A stretch of 52,797 nt of DNA from assembly GCA_902591185.1 (NCBI GenBank), contig CACIZU010000006.1, positions 1-52,797 on the forward strand, written 5' to 3'. The notes under the pieces are model-generated. The model was not told the DNA's origin and did not search any database. It worked only from the letters and a program-made list of their open reading frames with translations. Shown here piece after piece: positions 34,737-43,510 of the stretch (positions within the stretch are counted from its first letter, which is position 1; the number at the start of each line of letters is the position of its first letter). This DNA is from an uncultured Pelagibacteraceae bacterium. Lineage in GTDB: Bacteria; Pseudomonadota; Alphaproteobacteria; Pelagibacterales; Pelagibacteraceae. A program made the position numbers and the translations under genes.

Positions 34737-35582
34737 TTATTTAGTAGAACAAGCCCATTCAGTGGTCATATCAGCAGGTGGTAATTGAGCTTTATCATAG
34801 CCATATTTACCAGCTCTTTCTAACATTTTCCCTGGGTTTGCTAAAACTTTTGCTAATGCAGCATTAAAGTTATCTCTAAATTCTGTGTCAGTTTTTCTAA
34901 AACCTATGCCAACAACGTTTACAGTTTCTTTAGGCATTAACTTAGGATCAGTTACTTCAAATGCTCCGCCAGTTTTTTCTTCATGCTCTTTTGCACCAAA
35001 GAAAGTTTGAACAGCAGCGTCAGCTCTACCTGCTTTCATTGCAGCTAAAATTCCAACTTCACCTTCTACTAATAGCATTTGGCTATCCGGAACACCAAAT
35101 TTTTTAGCAGCTTCTACCGTATTGAAACCAGCTCCAGTTACAAGTTTTGCACCAGTTCTAATAACATCTTCGTAGTTGTTAATTCCTTTAGGATTTCCTT
35201 TAGGTACTAACATTGCATCTCCAAAAACACCTATTGGATCTGAGAAATTGATATTAGCACATCTACTTTTTAAAATATACATTCCACCAGTAATCATGTC
35301 TGATCTATTAGCATTAATTCCTGGAATTAAACCCGACCACTCAAATACTTTAGTTTCATGCTCTGTGATTCCCATTTCTTCAAGAACTGTTAGAGCTATC
35401 ATATTAACAAAACCTAATGCTTCACCATTATCTCCAGCGTAAGCCCATGGTACCGCTGTACCAAATCCAAGTCTTAATTTGTGACCATCTTTTAGTCTAT
35501 CAGTTAATGTTGCCGCATTAACAGATGAAACACTAAAAATAATAACAAGAAAAACTGAAAGTGACTTAATTAATTTTTTCAT
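34737..35582 (-). CDS. Periplasmic substrate-binding protein of the PAAT/ectoine family (EhuB-like)
   Basis: Captures the substrate in the periplasm. The 281-residue protein has a signal peptide ending near residue 23 (VNAA). The order LIPGINANRSDMITGGMYI, RCANINFSDPI and VPKGNPKGINNYEDV resembles rhizobial EhuB, the receptor for ectoine and hydroxyectoine. A good ribosome site (AGGAGAG) precedes the ATG. Ectoine is only one option, since the family also binds other polar amino acids. Uptake of a compatible solute used as nutrient fits the oxidoreductases upstream. Confidence 0.8.
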   Translation of the reverse strand: MKKLIKSLSVFLVIIFSVSSVNAATLTDRLKDGHKLRLGFGTAVPWAYAGDNGEALGFVNMIALTVLEEMGITEHETKVFEWSGLIPGINANRSDMITGGMYILKSRCANINFSDPIGVFGDAMLVPKGNPKGINNYEDVIRTGAKLVTGAGFNTVEAAKKFGVPDSQMLLVEGEVGILAAMKAGRADAAVQTFFGAKEHEEKTGGAFEVTDPKLMPKETVNVVGIGFRKTDTEFRDNFNAALAKVLANPGKMLERAGKYGYDKAQLPPADMTTEWACSTK

Positions 35583-35679
35583 TATCTCTCCTATTTTTGA
35601 TTTTATAAAATTAAGTTAACAAGAATTTTTATTTGGTGCAAATTTATATAAGCAACAAACAACTGTAGATTGAATATAG

Positions 35680-36465
35680 TTATAGATTAATTGTGTTACC
35701 AATTATAACTTCGCCATCATCTAGTGCAGTTAAATAAATGCCCATTTCATAATGATTGTAAGTTTTTTTTAATAATTGAAGCAAATTAAGAGAATTATCG
35801 TCTGTCTTTGGTTTCAAATTAATTGCTACACATCTTGGAATATTTTTTTCTACTTTAAAAGAAATGTTATTAATCTTGATTATTTTACCAATCCATTCTC
35901 TTTCTTTCCAAGGTTCGATGCCTTCAACACATAAATTTCCTCTGAATATTGAAGTTTCAATTTTTTTATCAATCTTTTTTTGAAATTCATAAACGCTTTG
36001 TATATTTATAAGTGAAACAGAATTAATAAAATCTACTTTTTTTGATATCGATGTATCGAAAAAGGGGCAATCTTCATTTTTCATCAAAATTATTGGTTTG
36101 TTTAGAGAATTTTCTAATTCAGTAATTTTATTTGAAAGCTCTACTCGTTCATTAAGATTATTTACATTTATCTTCAAAATTTCTTTATCTTTAAAAGTTA
36201 AAGTTAAGTTATTTCCTTCATATAAAAAATTGTATTTATTTAATGCTGGAGAATTTTTAAGAGTTAAAATTTTATTCCACTTACCTTTTCTTTCTTCGGT
36301 ACTTTTTTCAAATAATTTTGCTTTTTCTTGATCTAGATCTTTCGCAAATGCAAATATTCTATCTCCTATAATTCCAATATTTTTTTTAATTTTACAACTT
36401 TCAACACTTTGAAATGATACAGATTTTACTGGACAGTAATGTATTGAAGAAATAGTAGCGCTCAT
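35680..36465 (-). CDS. MOSC-domain protein, YcbX-like
   Basis: MOSC proteins bind a molybdenum cofactor and reduce N-hydroxylated or similar substrates. The 261-residue protein has the N-terminal MOSC barrel (IHYCPVKSVSFQSVESCKI, GIIGDRIFAF) and the C-terminal MOSC core (FRGNLCVEGIEPWKEREWIGK and IPRCVAINLKP). The cysteine of IPRC is the likely cofactor ligand. It is divergent from the PhyH gene, with the two ATGs only 19 bases apart, so promoters must overlap the coding regions. It is not obviously part of the ABC operon. Confidence 0.8.
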   Translation of the reverse strand: MSATISSIHYCPVKSVSFQSVESCKIKKNIGIIGDRIFAFAKDLDQEKAKLFEKSTEERKGKWNKILTLKNSPALNKYNFLYEGNNLTLTFKDKEILKINVNNLNERVELSNKITELENSLNKPIILMKNEDCPFFDTSISKKVDFINSVSLINIQSVYEFQKKIDKKIETSIFRGNLCVEGIEPWKEREWIGKIIKINNISFKVEKNIPRCVAINLKPKTDDNSLNLLQLLKKTYNHYEMGIYLTALDDGEVIIGNTINL

Positions 36466-36484
36466 ATAATGTTTTTAAAATAAT

Positions 36485-37312
36485 ATGACTTATCTTTCAT
36501 CAAATCAACTTAAACAATACAGAGATGAAGGTTTTGTTTCTCCAATAAATATTTTTTCAAAAGAGAAGGCAAAAGAAATAAGAAATGAAATTGAATTAAT
36601 TGAAAAAGAAATGCCTGAAGAATTAGAAAAATCAGGAAGATATAATGCTCATTTAATTTCACCTTTACTAGATGAAGTCACACATAACACTAAAATTTTA
36701 GATGCTGTTGAAAGTTTAATTGGTAAAGACATACTTGTATGTGGAACAACTCTTTTTATTAAAAACCCAAATGAAAAAGGCTTTGTTAGTTATCATCAAG
36801 ATGCAAAATATATAGGTTTAGAACCACACAATTGGGTAACTGCATGGGTTGCAATAACAGATTCAAATGAACATAATGGTTGTATGAGAATGTGGTCAGG
36901 CTCTCATAAAAATAATCTTAAAGAACACGATCAAAAATTTAATGAAGAAAATCTATTAACAAGAGGCCAAACTGTAAAAAATGTTCCTACGGATGAAACA
37001 ACACCTTTAATATTAACGGCAGGTCAAATGTCTTTACACCATCCAACTATAGTTCATGGATCAGATTTAAATCAAAGCGATGATCGAAGAATAGGTTTTG
37101 TAATTCAAAGTTATATAGGCACTAATGTTAAACAAGTTATAGGTAAAAATAGTGTCCAGTTAGCAAGAGGAAAAGATAATTATAATTTTCATGAAAAAAT
37201 TAAGAGAACTAAATCATTAATGAACAAAGAAAATATAAAATTAAAAAAACAAGAAAATGATTATCTTCAAGAAATTTTTTATAAAGGTTCTTTAAAAAAA
37301 GGAACTTACTAA
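36485..37312 (+). CDS. PhyH-family Fe(II)/2-oxoglutarate dioxygenase
   Basis: A 275-residue oxygenase with the iron motif HQD in SYHQDAKYIGLEPHNW, the core GCMRMWSGSHKNN, and the distal histidine with the 2-oxoglutarate arginine in HHPTIVHGSDLNQSDDRR. The ectoine hydroxylase EctD has a different metal-site context (WHSDFETWH), so this is not EctD. It starts an operon with two Gfo/Idh/MocA enzymes, with a 3-base gap to the next. It probably modifies a small osmolyte or sugar-like compound taken up by a neighbouring transporter, but this is inference. Confidence 0.82.
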   Translation: MTYLSSNQLKQYRDEGFVSPINIFSKEKAKEIRNEIELIEKEMPEELEKSGRYNAHLISPLLDEVTHNTKILDAVESLIGKDILVCGTTLFIKNPNEKGFVSYHQDAKYIGLEPHNWVTAWVAITDSNEHNGCMRMWSGSHKNNLKEHDQKFNEENLLTRGQTVKNVPTDETTPLILTAGQMSLHHPTIVHGSDLNQSDDRRIGFVIQSYIGTNVKQVIGKNSVQLARGKDNYNFHEKIKRTKSLMNKENIKLKKQENDYLQEIFYKGSLKKGTY

Positions 37313-37315
37313 TTT

Positions 37316-38326
37316 ATGAAAAGATCTTTAAATCTAGGAATATTAGGTATTGACCATGGACATATATTTGACATGCTTGATGAAATGATCAAAGAAGGTT
37401 GTAATTGCAATCATTTTTGGACTGAGGGTTCACCATTAACTTTAAAAGAATTTAACAAGAAATATCCAAATATAAAAAGAACAGAAAATAAAAGTGAAAT
37501 TTTAAAAGATGAAAAGATTGATATGATTTTAATATCTTCTGTTCCTAAAGATAGAGCAAATCTTTCAATTGAAGCTTTAAGATCAGGTAAAAATGTAATG
37601 GTTGATAAACCAGGATGCACAACTCTGGATCAACTAAGTGAATTAAAAAAAACTGTTAAGGAAACTGGAAAAATTTGGTCAGTAAATTTTTCTGAAAGAT
37701 TTCATGTGGCTGCAGTTACAAAAGCTGAGGAGCTAGTTGAGAAAGGTAAAATTGGAAAAGTAAAACATACTATTGGTACAGGACCTCATAGGCTGGGAAA
37801 TTATGAACGACCAAATTGGTTTTACGAGCGTGAAAGTTATGGTGGAATAATCACAGATATAGGTTCCCACCAAATTCATCAATTTTTAGTATTCACCAAC
37901 TCTAATGAAGCACAAATCTCTCATGCCTTAATACAAAATACTACTAAGAAAGAGTTTCCTGGCTTTCAAGATTTTGGAGAAATTAATCTTAAAGGAAATG
38001 GGGGTAATGGGTATATTCGTTTAGATTGGTTTACCCCTGATGCGCTTCCAACCTGGGGAGATGGAAGATTATTCATTCTAGGCGATAAAGGCTTTATTGA
38101 AATAAGAAAATATACTGATCTTGCCAAATCTAATTCAGGAAATCATCTCTTTTATGCAAACAATGAAGAAGTTAAGCATATAGATTGTTCAAATGAAAAA
38201 CTTCCGTATTTCAGAAATTTAATTGATGATGTTTTTGATAAAACTGAAACAGCCTGTTCTCAAGAATTAACTTATCTATCAATGGAGCTTGCAATTAAAG
38301 CTCAAGAAATAGCAGAAAAAAAATGA
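37316..38326 (+). CDS. Gfo/Idh/MocA-family NAD(P)-dependent oxidoreductase
   Basis: A 336-residue dehydrogenase for a sugar, inositol or related polyol. It has an N-terminal Rossmann domain (NLGILGIDHGH instead of the usual GxGxxG), the cofactor motif MVDKPGCTT in the place of EKP, and a C-terminal domain with the catalytic pattern DIGSHQIHQFL. Its stop codon overlaps the start of the next gene of the same family (ATGA). It follows the PhyH gene by 3 bases. The substrate is not known. Confidence 0.85.
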   Translation: MKRSLNLGILGIDHGHIFDMLDEMIKEGCNCNHFWTEGSPLTLKEFNKKYPNIKRTENKSEILKDEKIDMILISSVPKDRANLSIEALRSGKNVMVDKPGCTTLDQLSELKKTVKETGKIWSVNFSERFHVAAVTKAEELVEKGKIGKVKHTIGTGPHRLGNYERPNWFYERESYGGIITDIGSHQIHQFLVFTNSNEAQISHALIQNTTKKEFPGFQDFGEINLKGNGGNGYIRLDWFTPDALPTWGDGRLFILGDKGFIEIRKYTDLAKSNSGNHLFYANNEEVKHIDCSNEKLPYFRNLIDDVFDKTETACSQELTYLSMELAIKAQEIAEKK

Positions 38327-39396
38327 ATAAATATCAAGTAGCCATAATTGGAACTAATATTGGTGCAAAACACTATCAAGATTTCCAAAAAGTTTCAGAT
38401 AGATTTAAAATACATACACTTTGTGGATTAACTAGAGAAGCAATCGAAAATATACTTCCAACTGATTCTGATACTAAAGTTTTACTTAATTTTGATGATG
38501 TTTTAAAAGTAAAAGAAATTGATATTATTGATATCTGTCTTCCACCTCATTTACATTTTTCAGCTTGTAAAAAATCACTAGAAGCAGGCAAACATGTTAT
38601 TTGTGAAAAACCACTAGTCTCAAGTCTTAAAGAAATTGATGAACTTGAAAAAATAAGTAAAAAAAACGGTAAAATTATTTTTCCAGTTTTTCAATATAGA
38701 TATGGTCTAGGATTTTCTAAATTAAAAGCACTGATTAAATCAGGATTAGCAGGTAAACCACTTGTTGCATCACTTGAAACTCATTGGAATAGAGGAAAAG
38801 AATATTATTCAAAGGCTTGGAGAGGAACTTGGAAAGGTGAACAAGGCGGTGCTATTTTAAGTCATTCGATTCATATCCATGATTTAGTAAGTATGATTTT
38901 AGGTCCAGTTTCAAATGTGTTTACAAAATTAACAACTAGAGTAAATGATATTGAAGTAGAAGATTGTGCAGCTCTTTCAATTGAAATGGAAAGTGGAGCA
39001 TTGGTTACAAGCTCAATTACCTTAGGTGCTGCCAACGATACAAGTAGGCTTAAATTTTGTTTTGATGGATTAACAGTCGAGTCTGGTGCATCGCCGGACA
39101 AGGCTTATAACCCAGCTGATGATGAATGGAAATTTTTAGCAAGAAACCCCATAACACAAAATCAAATAGATGAAGTGCTATCAAAAGTTAAAAAACCTAA
39201 ATCATGGTACGCTGGAATGTTTGAAGAAATAGCTAATAAACTTGATGGTATAACTAGTGATGAGGTTACACTATTAGATGCTCGAAAATCTTTAGAATTT
39301 GTAACTGCGGTATATTACTCTTCTAGACAAAGTAAAAATATTAGTCTGCCTATAGATAAAAATAACCCACTTTACAATTCTTGGTTACCTAATTAA
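38323..39396 (+). CDS. Gfo/Idh/MocA-family oxidoreductase, second member
   Basis: The 357-residue dehydrogenase has VAIIGTNIGAKHYQDF at the N-terminus, the cofactor motif ICEKPLVSS and catalytic-domain histidines in ILSHSIHIHDLV. It is no close copy of its upstream partner, so the pair could take successive steps, such as oxidation then reduction at another carbon. The tail after residue 300 matches the family length. A short hydrophobic ORF and the GST gene follow. Confidence 0.86.
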   Translation: MNKYQVAIIGTNIGAKHYQDFQKVSDRFKIHTLCGLTREAIENILPTDSDTKVLLNFDDVLKVKEIDIIDICLPPHLHFSACKKSLEAGKHVICEKPLVSSLKEIDELEKISKKNGKIIFPVFQYRYGLGFSKLKALIKSGLAGKPLVASLETHWNRGKEYYSKAWRGTWKGEQGGAILSHSIHIHDLVSMILGPVSNVFTKLTTRVNDIEVEDCAALSIEMESGALVTSSITLGAANDTSRLKFCFDGLTVESGASPDKAYNPADDEWKFLARNPITQNQIDEVLSKVKKPKSWYAGMFEEIANKLDGITSDEVTLLDARKSLEFVTAVYYSSRQSKNISLPIDKNNPLYNSWLPN

Positions 39397-39434
39397 AAAT
39401 TTTTGATATTAATAAATAAAGAATAAACAAATAA

Positions 39435-39530
39435 ATGAATAAAAAAGTAATATTAATAATTATAATTGTCTTAGCTATAGAATTATCAGGAAATGGTATT
39501 TTAAGTTCTTTTTATAAGTTGATGAATTGA
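39435..39530 (+). CDS. Possible small membrane peptide (31 residues)
   Basis: ATG at 39435 opens a short frame ending at the TGA at 39530. It has two lysines, then a strongly hydrophobic run (VILIIIIVLAIEL) and a short polar tail. It fills the gap between the second oxidoreductase gene and the GST gene, and could be a single-span membrane protein. There is no clear ribosome site, and an AT-rich spacer could produce such a frame by chance. Confidence 0.3.
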   Translation: MNKKVILIIIIVLAIELSGNGILSSFYKLMN

Positions 39531-39532
39531 AA

Positions 39533-40159
39533 TTAAGGTTTAGGCGGTAATTCATCTTTATTCATAAATTTAAAACCTTTTATTACCGATTCTCTTTCAG
39601 ATATCTCAAGATACCATCTCTTTAGATTTTCAAAGTTATTTAAACCTATATCATGCCATTCATGTCTTGCAATCCAAGGCCATGTAGCAATGTCAGCTAT
39701 TGAATAATTTTCTCCAGCTAAAAATTTAGATTGTTTCAAACGATTATCTAATTCCTGATAAATTCTTTTTGTTATCTTAAAATATCTTTCTTCACCAAAT
39801 TCACTTTTTCCAGGATTATAATGATGAAATTGGTGATGTTGACCGATCATTGGTCCAACAGTTCCCATTTGAGCCATTAACCATTGATTTATTTTAAGTC
39901 TATCCTTCTTATCATAAAATTTTCCACTCTTCTCTCCAAGGTAAATTAGAATTGCACCAGACTCAAATATGCTCTCATTATTTTCGTGGTCAGTAATTAC
40001 AGGAATTTTACTAAAAGGACTTATTTTTACAAATTCTGGTTTAAATTGATCATTATTACCTAAATCAACTTTAGTTACCTTGTATTCGTAACCAATCTCT
40101 TCAAGCATTATAGAAATTTTCTTGCCATTTGGAGTATCGGCAGAAAATAGTTCTATCAT
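39533..40159 (-). CDS. Glutathione S-transferase-like protein (Nu-class, YfcG-like)
   Basis: The 208-residue protein has an N-terminal thioredoxin-fold domain (TPNGKKISIMLEE, with KIPVITD and ESGAILIYL for glutathione binding) and an all-helical C-terminal domain ending in YSIADIATWPWIARHEW. This matches the YfcG/Ure2p-like class, which has disulfide-reductase rather than conjugating activity. It overlaps the reductase gene upstream by 4 bases. Its presence here fits a redox-related operon. Confidence 0.85.
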   Translation of the reverse strand: MIELFSADTPNGKKISIMLEEIGYEYKVTKVDLGNNDQFKPEFVKISPFSKIPVITDHENNESIFESGAILIYLGEKSGKFYDKKDRLKINQWLMAQMGTVGPMIGQHHQFHHYNPGKSEFGEERYFKITKRIYQELDNRLKQSKFLAGENYSIADIATWPWIARHEWHDIGLNNFENLKRWYLEISERESVIKGFKFMNKDELPPKP

Positions 40160-41172
40160 TTTTTTATTCCAAGTCTTTCTTGTGCGGCTTTAGAAGTAGT
40201 TGAAAATTCAAATCTTAATTTTTCATCTGGTTTTGCATATTTAAAACATCCGCGCGCAGCCAGTGCTCCTTCATGAAAACCAGAAAGAATTAATTTTAAT
40301 TTACCTGAATAAGAACAAATATCTCCAATTGCAAATATTCCATCTATGTTAGTTTCAAAATTTTCAGTATTAACTTCAATTTTTTTTTTATTTATATTTA
40401 AGCCCCAGTCTAAAATTGGTCCTAATTGCATAATTAAACCAAAAAAACCTAATACATAATCTGTTTTAATCTCTTTTATTTCACCTTCATCATGTTTAAT
40501 TTTTACTGAGTCAATTTTATTTTCTCCTAAAAACGAGTCTATTTGATATTTTGTATATAAATTAAGTTTTCCTTGGTCATTAAGCTCTTTTACTTTTTGT
40601 ACACTAGACTCTACTCCACTAAATCCATCTCGTCTGTGAATTAAATTCACAGTAGATGTATTTGAAAGTTCAATAGCCCAGTCAAGTGCTGTGTCTCCTC
40701 CTCCAAAAATAGAAATTGCTTTATTTTTAAAAATTTTTTTATCCTTTATTGAATAAAATAAAGAATTGCCTTCAAATTTTTCACAATCCTTTACTGGAAA
40801 TTTTCTAGGCTCAAATGATCCAACTCCACCTGCTATAACTATACTAGCAACATCAAATTCTTTATTTCCGCTTGTTCTAACATGCCATCGATTATCAATT
40901 TTTTTAAGTTGTTCCACTCTTTCGTTTAAGTGAAATTTTATATTAAAAGGTTTAATTTGCTGTAAAAGATTGTTTGTAAGTTCTTCACCAGTACATTCAG
41001 GTATAGCTGGAATATCATAAATCGGTTTATCAGGATAAAGTTCAATACATTGGCCGCCTGCTTTATCAAGGTTATCTACAATCTCACAACTTAAACCAAT
41101 TATTCCTAGTTGATGAGCGCAAAATAAACCTGTTGGTCCCGCTCCAATTATTAATACATCTTTTTTATTCAT
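40156..41172 (-). CDS. Ferredoxin-NADP+ reductase (thioredoxin-reductase-like type)
   Basis: Moves electrons between NADPH and ferredoxin. The 338-residue flavoprotein has the FAD motif IIGAGPTGLFCAHQLG, the GGQCIELYPDKPIYDIPA segment characteristic of the type-2 FNR family, and the NADPH motif FGGGDTALDWA near residue 157, followed by FAIGDICSY. It has no CxxC redox pair, so it is not a thioredoxin reductase. It sits one base after the ferredoxin gene, its natural partner. Confidence 0.85.
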   Translation of the reverse strand: MNKKDVLIIGAGPTGLFCAHQLGIIGLSCEIVDNLDKAGGQCIELYPDKPIYDIPAIPECTGEELTNNLLQQIKPFNIKFHLNERVEQLKKIDNRWHVRTSGNKEFDVASIVIAGGVGSFEPRKFPVKDCEKFEGNSLFYSIKDKKIFKNKAISIFGGGDTALDWAIELSNTSTVNLIHRRDGFSGVESSVQKVKELNDQGKLNLYTKYQIDSFLGENKIDSVKIKHDEGEIKEIKTDYVLGFFGLIMQLGPILDWGLNINKKKIEVNTENFETNIDGIFAIGDICSYSGKLKLILSGFHEGALAARGCFKYAKPDEKLRFEFSTTSKAAQERLGIKK

Positions 41173-41493
41173 TTAACTTTGTTCTGATGGAATATTAACA
41201 ACCAATCCATCCAATTCATCTGAAACAATTAACTGACAACTTAATCGACTATTTTGCTTAGGTTCAAATGCCATATCAAGCATATCTTCTTCGCCATCAT
41301 CTTTAGTTGGTAGTTTATCTAACCATTCTTCTTTAACATAAACATGACAGGTTGCGCATGCCATTCCACCACCACAATCAGCATCAATACCTGGGATATC
41401 GTTTTGGACTGCTCCCTCCATGACTGTTAGTCCATTTTGAACGTCAATTGTGTGAGTATTATTGTCGTGTGTGATGTATGTAATTTTTGGCAT
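41173..41493 (-). CDS. Adrenodoxin-type [2Fe-2S] ferredoxin
   Basis: A 106-residue electron carrier with the cluster ligands C40, C46, C49 and C86 ([11 protein letters not shown] then SCQLI). It is acidic in the C-terminal half, as is usual for partner docking. The reductase gene follows immediately and the desaturase gene lies downstream in the genome on the same strand. It could supply electrons to the desaturase. Confidence 0.92.
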   Translation of the reverse strand: MPKITYITHDNNTHTIDVQNGLTVMEGAVQNDIPGIDADCGGGMACATCHVYVKEEWLDKLPTKDDGEEDMLDMAFEPKQNSRLSCQLIVSDELDGLVVNIPSEQS

Positions 41494-41554
41494 GAACTAT
41501 ATATAAGTCCTTATTTAAATAGAGCAAGTAACTAAAAGTATACTAAGTCTATTT

Positions 41555-42556
41555 TTAGACATTTTGTAATTGAGGTATCTCTTTTTTTATAAAATAACTT
41601 GTATCTTTCTTTTGCTTCATAAGCGCTGGAATAATTTCTTTATATGCATCAATCAGTCCATCATTAGGTTTTGGCAGTTGATCTTTAATGTGATGATGTA
41701 ATTTTTCAAGATTATACGATGGAATAGTTGGAAACATATGATGTGTTAAATGATACTCCATTTTCCAATACAAAAAGCTTAAAATAGGATTCAGATACAT
41801 TTCTCTTGCAGAAAGTCTATGGTCTTTCTGGTTTCTAGCTAATCCTGCATGTTGAGTAAATGCCAAAAGTTTATGGAATGTTTTTCCATAAAAATGTGGC
41901 AAAACAAAATATAAAACTGGCAACCAAGAATTTAAATAAACAGAAAATAAAATAACCAATAACCATATAAAAACGTATATTCTTGAAATAAAAATACTTT
42001 TTGGTTTAACTTTATCTGGAATGCTGTCTTTCATAACTTTAGTTTCAATACCCAAAGAATGTTTAATTACTTCAAAAGATATATCATTTTTTATGTAAAC
42101 TAAATTTCCAAAAGGAATTATTTCTTTTATTAACTTTGGAATAGTATTTTTTAAATCGTTTCCGTATTCAATTTCATGATCGTAAGGATTTTCAGTTGAG
42201 TAAGTATTTCCATGATGAATAAAATGAGTATATCTCCACCTAATAGGTTCAAAAAAAGCCATGTAGCAAGAAACATAATAAAAAAATTCATTTAAATAAT
42301 TAGATTTAAAAGCTGTTCTATGTCCAGTTTCATGCCAAAGAGCATTTGAAAAACAATAAATATTTCCATAAACTAAAATCCAAAATATTCCCCACATAGT
42401 TCCCCAAGTTAAATATGCCAATACACCTGTTAAAATTAATAGACCAAAAAAAATAGAAATATGTTGTAAACCTTTGATGTCAGATTTTTTTGATAACTCT
42501 TTTAATATCTGAATGTCTGTCTGGCACTTATGCCATTTATCTAATTTTACTTCCAT
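41555..42556 (-). CDS. Membrane fatty acid desaturase
   Basis: A di-iron integral-membrane enzyme that puts a double bond into an acyl chain. The 333-residue protein has the three His boxes: HETGH at 75-79, HFIHH at 111-115 and HLTHH at 269-273. Four to six hydrophobic spans surround them. It needs electrons from a ferredoxin, and a ferredoxin with its reductase is encoded in the same strand block below it. It follows proteorhodopsin after a terminator hairpin, so it probably has its own promoter at 42557-42600. Confidence 0.85.
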   Translation of the reverse strand: MEVKLDKWHKCQTDIQILKELSKKSDIKGLQHISIFFGLLILTGVLAYLTWGTMWGIFWILVYGNIYCFSNALWHETGHRTAFKSNYLNEFFYYVSCYMAFFEPIRWRYTHFIHHGNTYSTENPYDHEIEYGNDLKNTIPKLIKEIIPFGNLVYIKNDISFEVIKHSLGIETKVMKDSIPDKVKPKSIFISRIYVFIWLLVILFSVYLNSWLPVLYFVLPHFYGKTFHKLLAFTQHAGLARNQKDHRLSAREMYLNPILSFLYWKMEYHLTHHMFPTIPSYNLEKLHHHIKDQLPKPNDGLIDAYKEIIPALMKQKKDTSYFIKKEIPQLQNV

Positions 42557-42614
42557 AAATTATAACTAAGTATAGTTATTATATATAGTTTTTATACTTA
42601 ATTTAATCATATCC

Positions 42615-42650
42615 AAAAAAAAGGGCAAGTATAAAATTATACCTGCCCTT
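42615..42650 (-). terminator. Rho-independent terminator after proteorhodopsin
   Basis: The arms at 42621-42634 and 42637-42650 pair through AAGGGCA and GTATAA blocks with one G-U wobble, and on the minus strand run into a tract of eight T. This is one of the strongest hairpins in the window and should end the proteorhodopsin transcript. Confidence 0.88.
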
Positions 42651-42671
42651 AATTTAAACTTTTAAGTAAAA

Positions 42672-43442
42672 CTACTTAGATCTTCTTCCGCCTGAACTAG
42701 TTGCAGCAGCCCAAATTACTAGACCAAATGCAATTTTGTTAACAAAGTCAGCTAAGTTGTAAATCACGTTAAGTGAGTCTGCGTCTACTCCACCTGTTAG
42801 GTAACCAAAAACGTAACCTAATGGGTAAATAGCCCAACCAACAGTAACGATCATTCTCATTGCACCAAAAGCAGTTACAAGAGCCTTGTTTCCACTCTTA
42901 GCTGCAGCTCTACCTGCTTCACCAGAAAATACTTCATAAAGAATGTATACCCAACCTGCTATACCGATAATGAAACCAAGTGTAGGGTTGATGTATCCAG
43001 CTTCTCCTAAGTATCCACCTACTAGCATTACAACTGAACCAAGTAGCAATCTCCAGAACATTCCTGAATTTGCTTTTCCCACAGCTGTTAGAATTAAGTA
43101 AAATTCAACCATCTGTAATGGTACTGTTATTAACCAATCAATATATCTGTAAACAGTAGGAGAATCTCCTGTGCTTACCCATACTTCTCTCATATACATA
43201 TAGTGTATGAAAGCTATACCAGTTACTAGACCAGCAACGATGACTGAAGTTCTCCAGCCTGCTGATACACTGCCTGCTTCCAAGAAAAAGAAAGCGGTTG
43301 CAGCTAACATCCCCATTGAAATTACCCAAAAAGATATTCCAACAAAGTCATCAGAAGCTAACATAGCAGTTGATGCGTTTGCTACACCTGAAATACCCAT
43401 TAGGGCAACAGCTGCTAGAGCAAACAATTTAAGTTTTTTCAT
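42672..43442 (-). CDS. Proteorhodopsin, light-driven proton pump (Gln/blue-tuned)
   Basis: A retinal-binding seven-helix pump. The 256-residue protein has a signal peptide (first 23 residues) and the key residues H80, D102 (counter-ion), E113 (proton donor) and K236 (Schiff-base lysine in DFVNKIAFG). The spectral-tuning site is Q110 (Q105 of the reference numbering), which predicts blue absorption. It has a strong ribosome site (GAGGGAG, rc of 43450-43456), two adjacent inverted repeats upstream and a terminator behind. No carotenoid or retinal genes lie in this window. Confidence 0.98.
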   Translation of the reverse strand: MKKLKLFALAAVALMGISGVANASTAMLASDDFVGISFWVISMGMLAATAFFFLEAGSVSAGWRTSVIVAGLVTGIAFIHYMYMREVWVSTGDSPTVYRYIDWLITVPLQMVEFYLILTAVGKANSGMFWRLLLGSVVMLVGGYLGEAGYINPTLGFIIGIAGWVYILYEVFSGEAGRAAAKSGNKALVTAFGAMRMIVTVGWAIYPLGYVFGYLTGGVDADSLNVIYNLADFVNKIAFGLVIWAAATSSGGRRSK

Positions 43443-43476
43443 AAAAAAACTCCCTCTTTAGTTAGTTTTTATTTTT

Positions 43477-43510
43477 TAGTTTATATAAACTAGCTTAAGT
43501 TTCCTTAAGC
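43477..43510 (-). promoter_or_regulatory. Two adjacent inverted repeats upstream of proteorhodopsin
   Basis: TAGTTTATATAAACTA (43477-43492) is a perfect 16-bp palindrome. It is followed directly by GCTTAAG (43493-43499), a 4-base loop and CTTAAGC (43504-43510). The palindrome contains TATATA, which could be the -10 region. The pair lies 35-70 bases upstream of the ATG on the minus strand and may be an operator or a leader hairpin. The function is inferred. Confidence 0.5.

Noticed and set aside
36485..37312. Ectoine hydroxylase EctD, suggested by the Ehu-like transporter next door
   Set aside because: The iron-site context differs from the EctD signature, so only the broad PhyH family is supported.
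40156..41172. Thioredoxin reductase
   Set aside because: The overall fold is alike, but the redox-active CxxC pair is missing and a ferredoxin gene is adjacent, which fits type-2 ferredoxin-NADP reductase.
43137..43461. Frames opposite or inside the proteorhodopsin gene
   Set aside because: They are shadows of a gene with all expected proteorhodopsin residues.
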